From Planctomycetota bacterium (GTDB taxonomy: Bacteria; Planctomycetota; Phycisphaerae; Phycisphaerales; UBA1924): a stretch of 64,000 nucleotides of DNA. Made by a program: the position numbers and the translations under genes. The stretch lies in contig JAJRXR010000042.1 of the NCBI GenBank assembly GCA_024276195.1, forward strand, positions 1 through 64,000. The letters run 5' to 3'. Of this stretch, positions 1-8,011 are shown in pieces. The number at the start of each line of letters is the position of its first letter. Within the stretch, counting starts at the first letter, position 1. Under the pieces are notes generated by a model. That model saw only the letters and a program-made list of their open reading frames with translations, searched no databases and had not been told where the DNA came from.

Positions 1-202
1 CGCTGGCGATGCGGCGCACGGCGTCGATCTCGCGCTGGACCTGCGGCGACTCGCAGAGGTCGGCGAGCTGGGTCGGCGTGAGGCGGTGGATGTCGCAGAG
101 GGCGAGGACGCCCTGGGAGCCGTCGGCGAGGTCGGTGAGGAGGGCATCAGGGATTGGGCACTGGGGATCGGGGTCGGAGAGTTGGGTTTCTTGCCAGCGC
201 AT
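1..202 (-). CDS. Hypothetical protein, 3' part cut by the window edge
   Basis: An open minus-strand frame runs from an ATG at 202 off the left edge, giving 67 codons that begin MRWQETQLSDPDP. The later part has ordinary protein composition (DALLTDLADGSQG, LALCDIHRLTP) and fits the GC-rich third-position pattern of its neighbours better than the plus-strand frames that overlap it. Residues 10-20 (PDPQCPIPDA) come from DNA resembling the intergenic direct repeat at 6415-6442, so the N-terminus may have been remodelled by that repeat, or the true start may lie further in. I do not recognise the family, and too little is present to infer a role. Confidence 0.5.
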   Translation of the reverse strand, partial: MRWQETQLSDPDPQCPIPDALLTDLADGSQGVLALCDIHRLTPTQLADLCESPQVQREIDAVRRIAS

Positions 203-280
203 GGGCGAGCGTACGGCGGCAGCTTGGGGAGGCAAGGGGAGAGGGGTGGAGGGCGGGGATGTTGCGCGCGCGGGGTGGAG

Positions 281-871
281 GTGAACTCAAGAATTCCGCT
301 CGCCGCCCAAAGCTATACTTTGGGCGGGAACCGAACATCCGAATACACTGGCTCCTTCCCTCACCCTCCGCCTCAAGGTCAGTCCATTCCATTCTCAAAG
401 CGACATGTTGCCGCGGGCGTTCTAGGACTGGTGTTCATCATGTCTTTCGGCCTGCTGTCGCTCGTAATGACCGTACGTTGGATCTCGCACTCTGAACCTG
501 AGCCTGCTGCGCAGGTCTTCGAGGTCAGGGGTCAGCCGATTTTTGTTGTAGATGACTACGTTGTGGAGTCGTTCTTTGGCGCAAGCGGTTCGGACTCATC
601 TCAGGTGCGGTTCATTGGCGTACAACTTGCGGGCCACATGATTGATAGGACTAACTGGAAGGAGGCCCACTACGCGGTGTTCTGTGACGACGAGAGCCTG
701 CGTGCCATTGCTGATGAGTTCATCAGCGAGGAGATTGCCAAAGGTTTTTCCAGCCGAGGAGCGGCGTTCTACCCTCGCGCGCAGCTGTTCGTGTATGAAA
801 TTCTTGAAGGCGAATTGCTTCAGTTGGAACGATCGCTCTCGAAGACTCATGTCGTGCTTCAAGCCCACTGA
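281..871 (+). CDS. Hypothetical single-pass membrane protein
   Basis: A 196-residue frame with one strong hydrophobic segment at about residues 45-68 (AAGVLGLVFIMSFGLLSLVM) followed by a mostly charged C-terminal domain of about 125 residues. This predicts an N-in, C-out single-pass protein. GTG at 281 is used because the membrane segment begins upstream of the first internal ATG (440). TTG at 320 is an alternative, and a 10-bp hairpin at 303-327 would then lie in the leader. Base composition is visibly less GC-rich than the flanking genes. No family is recognised. The start is uncertain, but a real gene is likely because the frame is long and not antisense to a better one. Confidence 0.55.
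   Translation: MNSRIPLAAQSYTLGGNRTSEYTGSFPHPPPQGQSIPFSKRHVAAGVLGLVFIMSFGLLSLVMTVRWISHSEPEPAAQVFEVRGQPIFVVDDYVVESFFGASGSDSSQVRFIGVQLAGHMIDRTNWKEAHYAVFCDDESLRAIADEFISEEIAKGFSSRGAAFYPRAQLFVYEILEGELLQLERSLSKTHVVLQAH
303..327 (+). other. 10-bp perfect inverted repeat (hairpin)
   Basis: CCGCCCAAAG (303-312) and CTTTGGGCGG (318-327) are exact reverse complements around a CTATA loop. The hairpin lies at the start of the small membrane-protein gene. It may be a leader hairpin or an operator if translation starts downstream of it. There is no T-run, so it is not a terminator on the plus strand. Confidence 0.5.
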
Positions 872-905
872 AATCAGCTGGTCGATAAGGCCTAGATAAC
901 GCCAG

Positions 906-1715
906 CTAGGCCGACGGCACGGCCCCCAACAGTTCCCGCGTGTACTCGTGCTGGGGGTCTTCGATGATTTGTTCGCGGGGGCCTTGTTCGACGATTTTGC
1001 CTTGGAGCATGACGCAGACGCGGTTGCAGAGGTGGCTGATGACGGAGAGGTCGTGGGAGATGAAGAGGTAGGAGAGGCCCAGGTCTTGCTGGAGGTCGGA
1101 GAGGAGGTTGATGATCTGGGACTGGATGGAGACGTCCAGGGCGCTGGTGGGCTCGTCGCAGACGATGAACTTGGGGGAGAGGGCGAGGGCGCGGGCGATG
1201 CCGATGCGTTGGCGCTGGCCGCCGGAGAACTCGTGGGGGAAGCGGTTGGCGGCGGCGCGGGGCATGCCGCAGCGTTCGAGGAGCGTTTCGGCGCGCTCGC
1301 GGAGTTCGTCGGGGCGGGAGGCGAGGGCGTGAACCAGCAGAGGCTCGGAGACGATTTTCCAGATGCGCATGCGCGGGTTCAGTGAGCCGGCGGGGTCCTG
1401 GAAGATGATCTGCATCTGGCGGCGGAGAGCCTTGAGCTGGGGCGCGTTGGCGGCGAGGACGTTGGAGGCGTCGAAGGTGACGGAGCCGGAGGTGGTGTGG
1501 ACGAGGCGGAGGATGGCGCGGCCGACGGTGGTTTTGCCGGAGCCGGACTCGCCTACGAGGCCGAGGGTTTCGGCGGGGTGGATGTCGAGGGAGACATCGT
1601 CAACGGCTTTGACGTGGGAGGTGGTGCGTTGGAGGGCGCCGGAGCGGACGGGGAAGTGGACGCGGAGATTTCGGACGGAGAGGAGGGGTTGAGAGATTGG
1701 GGGTTCGTTCGTCAC
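906..1715 (-). CDS. Oligopeptide/dipeptide ABC transporter ATP-binding protein (OppF/DppF type)
   Basis: A 269-residue ATPase of an oligopeptide or dipeptide importer, working at the cytoplasmic face of the inner membrane. Walker A is GESGSGKTT at residues 55-63, the Q-loop is in IIFQDPAGSLNPRM, the signature is FSGGQRQRIGIARAL, Walker B is FIVCDEPTSALD, and the switch histidine is in LFISHDLSV. The PAGSLNPRM stretch and the C-terminal HEYTRELL tail are typical of the OppF/DppF subgroup. It is shorter than the usual ~320 residues because the long C-terminal oligopeptide extension is missing. No partner permease or binding protein is next to it in the window, so the other subunits must lie elsewhere. 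Function is secure at family level, substrate is not. Confidence 0.93.
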   Translation of the reverse strand: MTNEPPISQPLLSVRNLRVHFPVRSGALQRTTSHVKAVDDVSLDIHPAETLGLVGESGSGKTTVGRAILRLVHTTSGSVTFDASNVLAANAPQLKALRRQMQIIFQDPAGSLNPRMRIWKIVSEPLLVHALASRPDELRERAETLLERCGMPRAAANRFPHEFSGGQRQRIGIARALALSPKFIVCDEPTSALDVSIQSQIINLLSDLQQDLGLSYLFISHDLSVISHLCNRVCVMLQGKIVEQGPREQIIEDPQHEYTRELLGAVPSA

Positions 1716-1758
1716 GCGGGGATGGTACAGGGAAGAGAGAGGAGAGAGGCAGGGAGAT

Positions 1759-1777
1759 CACGGGCGGGACGCCCGTG
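1759..1777 (-). terminator. GC-rich hairpin 3' of the 1800-2255 gene
   Basis: CACGGGC and GCCCGTG pair around a GGGAC loop just past the stop of the minus-strand gene at 1800. There is no clear U-run, so it could equally be a dispersed REP-like element. It lies between two minus-strand genes. Confidence 0.4.
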
Positions 1778-1799
1778 CCACGAGGGATGGGAGAAGAGA

Positions 1800-2255
1800 T
1801 CAGACCCAGATGTTGATGATGATGTTGGGTTCTTTGGATTTGCCGGACCACTCGCCGACGGTGGTGGTGACGAGCTTGACCTCGTACTGGGGGTGAGAGT
1901 CGAGCCACTCGTTGATCTGTTGGTCGAGAAAGGTGAGGGAGTCGCCTGTGAGCTTGCAGTGGAAGCTTTTGACGTGGATGGCGCCGGAGCCGGTGACGTT
2001 GGGGGTGCGCTGCCAGGAGTTTTCGTGGCGTTTACCGCCGAGGTTTTGCTGGAAGGTGCGGATTTTGGAGGAGCCGGTGGCGCTGGCGGCCTCGGTCTTG
2101 TTCAAGACCTGCTCGGCGAGGCGTGGATCGACCTCGCCCTCGGACGAGGAGACGTTGATGGGTTTGGCCTCGGGCGCTGCGGGCTTGCGCTCGACGGGCT
2201 TGGGCCAGTTTTCGTCGCCCTCGAAGGGGTGCAAGAGTGGTCGCGCATGACGCAT
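1800..2255 (-). CDS. Conserved hypothetical protein, 151 aa
   Basis: A soluble protein of 151 residues with no signal peptide or membrane segment. The N-terminal half is rich in Pro, Ala and Glu and probably disordered (residues 15-50). The C-terminal ~70 residues are more ordered, with alternating polar and hydrophobic positions (VKLVTTTVGEW, EPNIIINIWV), suggesting a small alpha/beta domain that ends right at the stop codon. The frame is compositionally coherent. It is separated from the OppF gene by a hairpin, so it is probably its own unit. I do not recognise a function. Confidence 0.7.
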   Translation of the reverse strand: MRHARPLLHPFEGDENWPKPVERKPAAPEAKPINVSSSEGEVDPRLAEQVLNKTEAASATGSSKIRTFQQNLGGKRHENSWQRTPNVTGSGAIHVKSFHCKLTGDSLTFLDQQINEWLDSHPQYEVKLVTTTVGEWSGKSKEPNIIINIWV

Positions 2256-2328
2256 GTGTGATCCTCCGCGCTGGGACGCCGGGTGTGTGTCTGGCGGCGT
2301 GCGGGCGAGTGCCCCCGGTCAGGTGAAA

Positions 2329-2772
2329 CTACTTTACCAGATCGGGGGCGGTGGGCGGCGCCTGATTGCTGTGTGCGGGGGTGATGAGCAGGCGCCAGCG
2401 GTCTGCGGCGGTGCAGACGGCGTCGATGGCGATGAGGGCGTCTGCGGTTTGAAGGACGGCGCGGAGAGTGGTGGGCGTCTCGATCAGGGTGGTGAGGCGG
2501 GCGGAGAGGGTGCGTTGGACGGAGCCGCGGGCGTTGGTGAGGGGGCCTGTGTGGTCGAGGTAGAGGGCTCGGTGGTCGGGCGATCGCTGGGCGGAGAGCT
2601 CGCTGGGGGCGCCCTCGGGGAGGGGGTGGTCCAGGCGGAAGGTGATGAGGCGGCGGTCGTCGGGGTCCTGAGCGCGCTCGGGAGAGGACGGGGGGCGTTC
2701 GAGGAGGAGGTCGTAGTGCGAGGGCTCGCCTGGGCGGGTGTGGAGCAGGAGGACGGCGCGGGTCTGATGCAC
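2329..2772 (-). CDS. LigD 3'-phosphoesterase-like domain protein
   Basis: A 147-residue protein that resembles the stand-alone form of the LigD N-terminal 3'-phosphoesterase domain (the 'DNA polymerase ligase' family) found in planctomycetes. The main sign is the early HYDLLLE motif (residues 19-25), matching the H-Y-D-x-x-L-E signature of that family, preceded by a beta strand (RAVLLLHT) and followed by a D-H-R motif near residues 66-68. LigD phosphoesterases trim 3' ends in non-homologous end joining. No Ku or ligase is nearby, so a DNA-repair role is only inferred. The C-terminal half is Ala/Thr-rich and less conserved-looking. Confidence 0.5.
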   Translation of the reverse strand: MHQTRAVLLLHTRPGEPSHYDLLLERPPSSPERAQDPDDRRLITFRLDHPLPEGAPSELSAQRSPDHRALYLDHTGPLTNARGSVQRTLSARLTTLIETPTTLRAVLQTADALIAIDAVCTAADRWRLLITPAHSNQAPPTAPDLVK

Positions 2773-2885
2773 GGGAGAGATTAGTCATGGGATGGGTGAG
2801 CGGGCGGGGGGGATGAAGAGGCGGTAGGATGGGCGGATTGGGCGGGCGCCGCCCTGAGGACAGAACGCCGAGACGGAGCGAGGCG

Positions 2886-3602
2886 ATGTTTGGACAACGA
2901 GCAGGGATGGGCGCGGTTGCGCTGGTGATCGCAGGGACAACGCTGAGTGTGGCGCTGAGCGGGGCGATGGTCGGGTGCAAGGCCCGCCAGATCGTGGTCG
3001 AGTCGGCGGACCTGACAAAGCTGCGCAGCGCGGGGAACGAGGCGTACGCCGGGGGGGAGTTTGAGCGGGCCGCGACGGCGTACGAGGCGTATGTGGAGCG
3101 GCGCCCGCACAGCGCGTGGGCACGCCACTGGCTGGGGCGGACGTATCTGCAGCTCGACGAGCCGAGGCAGGCGCGGGAGCAGCTTGAGGTGGCGCACGAT
3201 CTTGAGCCGGAGAACATGGAGTACGCGGAGTCGCTTGCGGATGCGCTGGTTGCGCTGGGCGAGCCCGAGGATCTGTTCGCGATGCTCGATCGGCTGGCGA
3301 TGATGGACCGGACGTCTGCGGGTCAGCTTCGGGTGGCGCGGTACAGCGAGCGGATGGGGTTTATGGATGAGGCGCTCATCGCGTACCGCAAGGCGGTGGC
3401 GATCGACGGGAGCACCTCGCCCGAGGCGCACCGGGCGCTGGCGGATTTTTACAGGCGGATCGGGGAGCGATCGGGCGAGGTGTCGCAGCTTCGCAAGGTG
3501 CTGTGGTTTGACACGCAGGACCCGGCGGCGGTCGAGCGGCTCGAGGAGCTGGGCGAGATCGTGGGGCCGAGCTTTGCGGTGCATCCGGGGGCGGACGGGT
3601 AA
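2886..3602 (+). CDS. TPR-repeat lipoprotein
   Basis: A 238-residue secreted protein. The start at 2886 follows a GGAGCGAGG ribosome site and gives a signal peptide (residues 4-29) ending in MVGC, a plausible lipobox with the modified Cys at about residue 29. The rest is a run of tetratricopeptide repeats: GNEAYAGGEFERAATAYEAY, then WARHWLGRTYLQLDEPRQA and ESLADALVALGEP, and further copies to about residue 215. It probably acts as a protein-interaction scaffold in the periplasm or on the cell envelope. A 36-bp palindromic repeat follows the stop. No specific partner can be named. Confidence 0.85.
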   Translation: MFGQRAGMGAVALVIAGTTLSVALSGAMVGCKARQIVVESADLTKLRSAGNEAYAGGEFERAATAYEAYVERRPHSAWARHWLGRTYLQLDEPRQAREQLEVAHDLEPENMEYAESLADALVALGEPEDLFAMLDRLAMMDRTSAGQLRVARYSERMGFMDEALIAYRKAVAIDGSTSPEAHRALADFYRRIGERSGEVSQLRKVLWFDTQDPAAVERLEELGEIVGPSFAVHPGADG

Positions 3603-3618
3603 AGGGCTCAGGCCTTGG

Positions 3619-3654
3619 GGCACGGCTGCCCGAAGCGGGTCAGCCGTGGCACCG
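3619..3654 (+). repeat. 36-bp palindromic repeat, copy 1
   Basis: A 36-bp element beginning GGCACGGCTG and ending GCCGTGGCACCG, with the arms forming a long hairpin. An identical copy lies at 10258-10293. Both copies sit just 3' of a stop codon (the TPR gene here, metF there), so they may act as terminators or mRNA-stabilising REP elements. Confidence 0.85.
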
Positions 3655-3681
3655 ATCGGGTCGGGCGCGGCGGCGAGGCGT

Positions 3682-3710
3682 TTGACGGGCGGGGATTTGG
3701 GTTGTACCAT
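3682..3710 (+). promoter_or_regulatory. Sigma-70-like promoter of the ArsR-methyltransferase gene
   Basis: TTGACG (3682-3687) and TACCAT (3705-3710) are separated by 17 bp, a good match to a housekeeping promoter. Transcription would start near 3717, only about 10 nt before the ATG at 3727, so the mRNA would be nearly leaderless. The inverted repeat at 3713-3728 would sit over the start site. Confidence 0.55.
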
Positions 3711-3712
3711 CC

Positions 3713-3728
3713 ATCCGGATCAACGGAT
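3713..3728 (+). promoter_or_regulatory. Putative SahR-type operator, ATCCG-N6-CGGAT
   Basis: A perfect 5-bp inverted repeat with a 6-bp spacer overlaps the predicted transcription start and the first two bases of the regulator's ATG. Read on the minus strand, its 16-bp core matches the site before metF (9261-9276) at 15 of 16 positions. The position suggests autorepression by the ArsR-family protein it precedes. Confidence 0.6.
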
Positions 3729-4695
3729 GAAGCACCCGAACGGCATCCAGACTGTGCTCGATCGAATCGCGGCATTGAGCGACCCGATCCGCCTGCGCCT
3801 GCTCCGGCTTCTTGAGACGGAGGAACTGTCGGTCGGGGAAGTGTCGCGTGTGCTGCAGATCCCGCAATCGACGGCGAGCCGGCATCTGAAGGTACTCAGC
3901 GAAGGCGGGTGGCTGGTGCGGAGGCAGCTCGGGACGGCGAGCTACTACCGCGTGGCGCCTGATGATCTGTCGAGCGATGAGCGGTCGCTGTGGGCGGCGG
4001 TGCGCGGGCAGATGGACGAGATCGCAGAGGTGGGCGAGGACGCGCGCCGGATCGGGGCGGTGATTGCTGAGCGGGCGACGGACTCGGTGTCGTTCTTCGG
4101 GCGCCTTGCGGGGGGGTGGGACGCGCTGCGGGGCGAGCTGTTCGGGAATCAGTTCACGGCGCAGGCGCTGCTGACGATGCTGCCGCGGACGTGGACGGTG
4201 GCGGATGTGGGGTGCGGGACGGGGAATGTTGCGGAGCTGTTGGCGCCGTGTGTGAATGAGGTGATCGCGGTGGATCAGTCGGAGCCGATGCTCGAGGCGG
4301 CGGAGCAGCGGCTGAACGGGGCGGGGAACGTGCGGTTCGTGCAGGGGGCGGTGGAGGCGATGCCGCTGGATGATTCGAGCGTGGATGCGGTGGTGTGTGT
4401 GCTGGTGCTGCACCATGTGGACGATCCGGCGGGGGCGCTGTGTGAGATGGCGCGGGTGCTGCGGAGCGACCGGGGGGGCGGGGTGGCGCTGGTGGTGGAC
4501 ATGCTGGCGCACACGCGGACGGAGTACCGGCACACGATGGGGCACAAGCACCTCGGGTTCAGCGAGGAGCGGCTTTGTGAGCTGTTCTGTGAGGGTGGCT
4601 TTGGGAAGCCGGATGTGAGAACGATCCGCGGGGAGAGCCAGGCGAAGGGGCCGGGGCTGTTTGCGGCGGTTGGGCGGGTAGCGGAAGAGATGTAG
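3727..4695 (+). CDS. ArsR-family HTH / SAM-methyltransferase fusion regulator (SahR-like)
   Basis: A 322-residue fusion. Residues 5-80 are an ArsR-type winged helix (LSDPIRLRLLRLLE, then recognition helix PQSTASRHLKVLSEGGW). Residues ~125-320 are a class I SAM-binding fold with motif I VADVGCGTGN at about 158-167 and an acidic motif II (VIAVDQS). Fusions of this form act as S-adenosylhomocysteine/SAM-responsive repressors (SahR) of methyl-cycle genes in other bacteria. Here the neighbours support that: the next gene is ahcY, and the operator-like repeat over its own start recurs before metF. It has no arsenic-type Cys motif. Whether the methyltransferase domain is catalytic or only a ligand sensor cannot be told. 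Confidence 0.88.
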   Translation: MKHPNGIQTVLDRIAALSDPIRLRLLRLLETEELSVGEVSRVLQIPQSTASRHLKVLSEGGWLVRRQLGTASYYRVAPDDLSSDERSLWAAVRGQMDEIAEVGEDARRIGAVIAERATDSVSFFGRLAGGWDALRGELFGNQFTAQALLTMLPRTWTVADVGCGTGNVAELLAPCVNEVIAVDQSEPMLEAAEQRLNGAGNVRFVQGAVEAMPLDDSSVDAVVCVLVLHHVDDPAGALCEMARVLRSDRGGGVALVVDMLAHTRTEYRHTMGHKHLGFSEERLCELFCEGGFGKPDVRTIRGESQAKGPGLFAAVGRVAEEM

Positions 4696-4721
4696 GACGG
4701 AAGAAGACAGAGAAGACGGAG

Positions 4722-4838
4722 ACCCTCACCCCGGCCCTCTCCCTAAGAGGGAGAGGGAGGTAGTAAGGAAGCCGGCGCTCCGGCCCTCTCCCGAAGAGGG
4801 GAGAGGGAAGAAGAAGAAACCCTCTCCTTTGGAGAGGG
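4722..4838. repeat. Cluster of three CCCTCTCC-type palindromic repeats
   Basis: Three hairpin elements lie in the gap before ahcY. 4722-4757 is the full form (CCCTCACCCCGGCCCTCTCC then GGGAGAGGG), 4780-4807 is a shorter form, and 4820-4838 has only CCCTCTCC-TTT-GGAGAGGG. Related full copies are at 8076-8114 and 8149-8187. They are dispersed intergenic REP-like elements, here placed within the ahcY leader or between two operons. Confidence 0.85.
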
Positions 4839-4920
4839 AGGAAGAAAGCGGCGATAGGACGGACAGCGGAACGTACAACACGGACGCCCGGACCGGGCTC
4901 GATTGAATGGAGACATGGAT

Positions 4921-6408
4921 ATGACGGCGATGATGACGAAGCCCGACACGATCACGACGGATCGCGGGACGCTGGACTTCAAGGTGCGTGACCTGAGCCT
5001 GCACGAGCAGGGGCGGAAGGAGCTGCGGCTTGCCGAGCACGAGATGCCGGGGCTGATGGCGTTGCGTGAGCGGTATGGGAAGAGCAAGCCTCTTGCCGGG
5101 GCGCGGATCGCGGGGTCGCTGCACATGACGGTGCAGACGGCGGTGCTGATCGAGACGCTGACGGCGTTGGGGGCCGAGGTGCGCTGGGCGTCGTGCAACA
5201 TTTTTTCGACGCAGGACTCTGCAGCAGCAGCGGTGGTGGTCGGGCCTGACGGGACGATGGAGAACCCGCGGGGTGTGCCGGTGTACGCGTGGAAGGGCGA
5301 GACGCTGGATGAGTATTGGTGGTGCGCGCGTCAGATCATGAACTGGCCCGGAGGGAAGGGGGCGAACCTGATCCTGGATGACGGCGGCGACGCGACGATG
5401 ATGGTGCTCAACGGGGCGGAATATGAGAAGGCGGGGAAGATCCCGGAGTTTGACCCGAGCAAAGACCCCGAAGAGATCGGGGCGTTTTTGAGCCAGCTGC
5501 GCGAGCAGGAGAAGGAGCATCCCGGGAGCTGGACGGGGATCTGCGCGGCGATCAAGGGCGTCTCGGAGGAGACGACCACGGGCGTGCACCGGTTGTACCA
5601 CTTCGCGGAGGAGGGGAAGCTGCCGTTCCCGGCGATCAACGTGAACGACTCGGTGACGAAGAGCAAGTTTGACAACGTGTACGGGTGCCGTCACTCGCTG
5701 ATCGACGGGCTGAACCGGGCGTCGGATGTGATGCTGTCGGGGAAGGTCGCGGTGGTGTGCGGGTTTGGTGATGTGGGCAAGGGATGCACGCAGAGCCTGC
5801 GCGGGCAGGGGTGCCGCGTGATTGTGACGGAGGTCGATCCGATTTGTGCGCTTCAGGCGGCGATGGAGGGGCTCGAGGTCAAGACGCTCGACGAGGTCGT
5901 GGAGCTTGGCGACGTGTTCATCACGACGACGGGCAACAAGGACATCATCACGCTGGAGCAGATGAAGCGGATGAAGGACAAGGCGATCGTGGGGAACATC
6001 GGGCACTTCGATAATGAGATTCAGATCGAGGCGCTGGCGAAGGACGCGGATGTTGAGCGGATCAACATCAAGCCGCAGTTCGATGAGTTCCGGTTCAAGA
6101 GCCAGGACAAGAGCATCCTGGTGCTGGCGGAGGGGCGTCTGCTGAACCTGGGGTGCGCGACGGGGCACCCGAGCTTTGTGATGAGCGCGAGCTTTACGAA
6201 CCAGGTGATCGCGCAGATGGAGATGCACCAGTCTCCCGAGAAGTATGAAAACAAGGTGTACATGCTGCCCAAGCACCTGGATGAAGAGGTGGCGAGGCTG
6301 CACCTGGATAAACTGGGTGTGAACCTGACGAAGCTGAGCCAGGAGCAGGCGGACTACATCGGGGTGCCTGTGGATGGGCCGTTCAAGGCGGAGCATTACA
6401 GGTACTAG
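4921..6408 (+). CDS. ahcY: Adenosylhomocysteinase (S-adenosyl-L-homocysteine hydrolase)
   Basis: A 495-residue enzyme that splits S-adenosylhomocysteine into adenosine and homocysteine in the cytoplasm, relieving product inhibition of methyltransferases. The N-terminal substrate domain shows [20 protein letters not shown] and the CNIFSTQD motif. The Rossmann region has the NAD+ motif GFGDVGKGC (residues ~280-288). The protein ends in the conserved HYRY. Length fits the family form that carries a ~40-residue insertion. The ATG at 4921 is preferred because GGAGA (4909-4913) lies 7 nt upstream. ATG 4915 and TTG 4903 are in frame but too close to that site or before it. It follows the SahR-like gene, is likely part of its regulon, and ends at a strong terminator. 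Confidence 0.98.
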   Translation: MTAMMTKPDTITTDRGTLDFKVRDLSLHEQGRKELRLAEHEMPGLMALRERYGKSKPLAGARIAGSLHMTVQTAVLIETLTALGAEVRWASCNIFSTQDSAAAAVVVGPDGTMENPRGVPVYAWKGETLDEYWWCARQIMNWPGGKGANLILDDGGDATMMVLNGAEYEKAGKIPEFDPSKDPEEIGAFLSQLREQEKEHPGSWTGICAAIKGVSEETTTGVHRLYHFAEEGKLPFPAINVNDSVTKSKFDNVYGCRHSLIDGLNRASDVMLSGKVAVVCGFGDVGKGCTQSLRGQGCRVIVTEVDPICALQAAMEGLEVKTLDEVVELGDVFITTTGNKDIITLEQMKRMKDKAIVGNIGHFDNEIQIEALAKDADVERINIKPQFDEFRFKSQDKSILVLAEGRLLNLGCATGHPSFVMSASFTNQVIAQMEMHQSPEKYENKVYMLPKHLDEEVARLHLDKLGVNLTKLSQEQADYIGVPVDGPFKAEHYRY

Positions 6409-6444
6409 GGGTAGGCATCAGGGATTAGGCATTAGGCATCAGGA

Positions 6445-6479
6445 AGAGCCCGGGGACGAAAGTCCCTGGGCTTTGTTTT
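6445..6479 (+). terminator. Rho-independent terminator of ahcY
   Basis: AGCCCGGGGAC and GTCCCTGGGCT pair around a GAAA tetraloop, followed by a T-rich tail (TTTGTTTTG). This is a classic intrinsic terminator 37 bp after the ahcY stop. Confidence 0.85.
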
Positions 6480-6500
6480 GCGCTCGTCGTTGTTGTTGGA

Positions 6501-7397
6501 TTAGTCGTCAAGGGGGACGAGGGAGAGGGGGATGGAGGGGTCCCACTTGAGCCAAGAGTCGGGGGCGTCGGGTTCGAGGGTGAAGGTGTGCCCGGATTGG
6601 ATTTCGTCGCCGGTGCGGTCGGGGGTGGCGAAGGCGATGGCGCCGGAGAGGACGGATTCGAGGGAGTCGGCGCGGACGGAGAGGCCAGCGAAGAGGCCGA
6701 AGTCTGCGCTGATGCCCGAGGCGTTCCAGAAGCGGGTGCGCTGGCGGATGAGGGGGGCGTAGACGGGGTCGATGGTGGCGTGGATGAGGACGGTGGTGGC
6801 GTCGGGGGCGAGCTCGGTGTGGACGACGCGTCCGACGGGGATGTCGCGGTATGAGACGGGCGAGCCGACGGAGAGCGTGCCGAGGCGTGGGGCTTTGAGG
6901 ACGATCTGGAAGTTGTCTTCCTGAGAGAGCGCGCCGAGGACGGGGGGGGTGGGCAGGCCATCGAAGGTGGTGGCGAGGGGGCTTTCGGGGGGACCGGGGA
7001 GGAGGGCGATGTATTGGGGGCCGACGAGTGTGTCGAGGCCGCTGATGCGTTCGAGGCTGACCTCGGGGCGGATGATCCAGAAGAGGGCGCCCTGGGTGGC
7101 GAGGGGGGCGCCGTCTTGGGTGAGTTCGGCGGTGACGATGATGTGGTTGCGGTCGGGCGCGAGGGAGAGCTCGCGGACGGAGCCGACGCGGAGGCCTCGG
7201 TAGACGATGGCGTCGCCGACGCGGGCGCCGTCGGCGTTTTTGAATCGGATGGTGATGCGTGGGCCGCGGCTTTCGTAGCCCTGCCAGGCGACCGCAGCGA
7301 CGACCGCGAGAACGAGAAGGGGGACGAGCCAGGCGGGGTTGAACCGTCTCCGGCGGACGACGCGGGCGGTCGGGATGTTGTCGGGCGCGATCGTCAT
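6501..7397 (-). CDS. pqiB: MlaD/PqiB-family MCE-domain protein
   Basis: A 298-residue inner-membrane protein with one N-terminal membrane helix (residues 24-42, WLVPLLVLAVVAAVAWQGY) and two MCE domains. These start near residues 50 and 160, each with the G-x-V-G-x-V-type core (YRGLRVGSVREL; YRDIPVGRVVHTEL). MCE proteins form periplasmic tubes or rings that carry lipids between inner and outer membranes. E. coli PqiB has three MCE domains in ~546 residues, so this is a compact form. Its ATG overlaps the stop of the upstream pqiA-like gene by 4 nt, so the two are co-translated. It probably helps maintain the envelope. Confidence 0.85.
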   Translation of the reverse strand: MTIAPDNIPTARVVRRRRFNPAWLVPLLVLAVVAAVAWQGYESRGPRITIRFKNADGARVGDAIVYRGLRVGSVRELSLAPDRNHIIVTAELTQDGAPLATQGALFWIIRPEVSLERISGLDTLVGPQYIALLPGPPESPLATTFDGLPTPPVLGALSQEDNFQIVLKAPRLGTLSVGSPVSYRDIPVGRVVHTELAPDATTVLIHATIDPVYAPLIRQRTRFWNASGISADFGLFAGLSVRADSLESVLSGAIAFATPDRTGDEIQSGHTFTLEPDAPDSWLKWDPSIPLSLVPLDD

Positions 7398-8011
7398 GAG
7401 TCACGTTCCTGCCAGATGGCTTTGGGGTCGAACGCTGCGGAGGCGAGCATGGAGAGAATGACAACGGCGGTGAAGGCGAGGACGCCCGGGCCTGGGTGGA
7501 CATCGACCCAGTCGCCGAGCTTGACGACGGCGACAAGGGTGGCGACAAGCAGGACATCGAGCATGCCCCAGCGTCCGAGCCACTCGACGGCGCGATAGGT
7601 GATGGCTTGGCGGCGGCGGTGGAGGACGAGGTCGCCCATGGAGAGGACGAGCATGGCGCCGAGCTTGCCAAGGGGGGCGATGACGGAGCCGATGAGGACG
7701 ACGACGGCGACAAGGAGCTGGCCAGCGCTGAACAGAGAGACCATGGCGGACCAGATGGTGGAGGTGCTCGAGTGCCCCATCTCGTTGATGTTGATGACGG
7801 GGAGGAGGATGGCGAAGGGGTAGAGGATGAGTGCTGCGAGGCAGAGGGCGGTGACGGTCGAGGCGCTGCGCCAGGGCTTGTCGTTGATGAGGCGGGTTCG
7901 GCAGCGTTGACAGATGGCGCGCTTGCCCCTGGGGACGAGGGGAAGGCGCTGGATGAGCCCGCAGGTGTGGCAGGCGCATAGGGAGAGGGCTTCGGGGGCG
8001 GGGGCGGGCAT
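7394..8011 (-). CDS. pqiA: Paraquat-inducible protein A-like membrane protein (PqiA family)
   Basis: A 205-residue integral membrane protein with an N-terminal zinc-ribbon-like motif (CHTCG at ~13-17, CQRC at ~34-37) and four hydrophobic segments from about residue 50 to 200. E. coli PqiA has two such units in ~417 residues, so this is the single-unit form. PqiA-type proteins are the inner-membrane partners of PqiB MCE tubes in lipid transport. The start at ATG 8011 puts the zinc ribbon near the N-terminus. Upstream in-frame codons to 8122 are a repeat-derived extension and are rejected. The stop overlaps pqiB by 4 nt. Confidence 0.85.
   Translation of the reverse strand: MPAPAPEALSLCACHTCGLIQRLPLVPRGKRAICQRCRTRLINDKPWRSASTVTALCLAALILYPFAILLPVININEMGHSSTSTIWSAMVSLFSAGQLLVAVVVLIGSVIAPLGKLGAMLVLSMGDLVLHRRRQAITYRAVEWLGRWGMLDVLLVATLVAVVKLGDWVDVHPGPGVLAFTAVVILSMLASAAFDPKAIWQERDS

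Noticed and set aside
86..280. N-terminal extension of the small membrane protein to ATG 86
   Set aside because: The extension is antisense to the edge gene and Gly/Glu-rich, unlike the rest of the protein.
2102..3217. 371-codon minus-strand frame across two genes
   Set aside because: It is Arg/Pro-rich, crosses a LigD-like gene and a TPR gene in other frames, and has no coherent domain.
4726..6396. 556-codon minus-strand frame opposite ahcY
   Set aside because: It is the antisense of the well-supported ahcY gene, with Arg/His/Pro-rich composition and no family feature.
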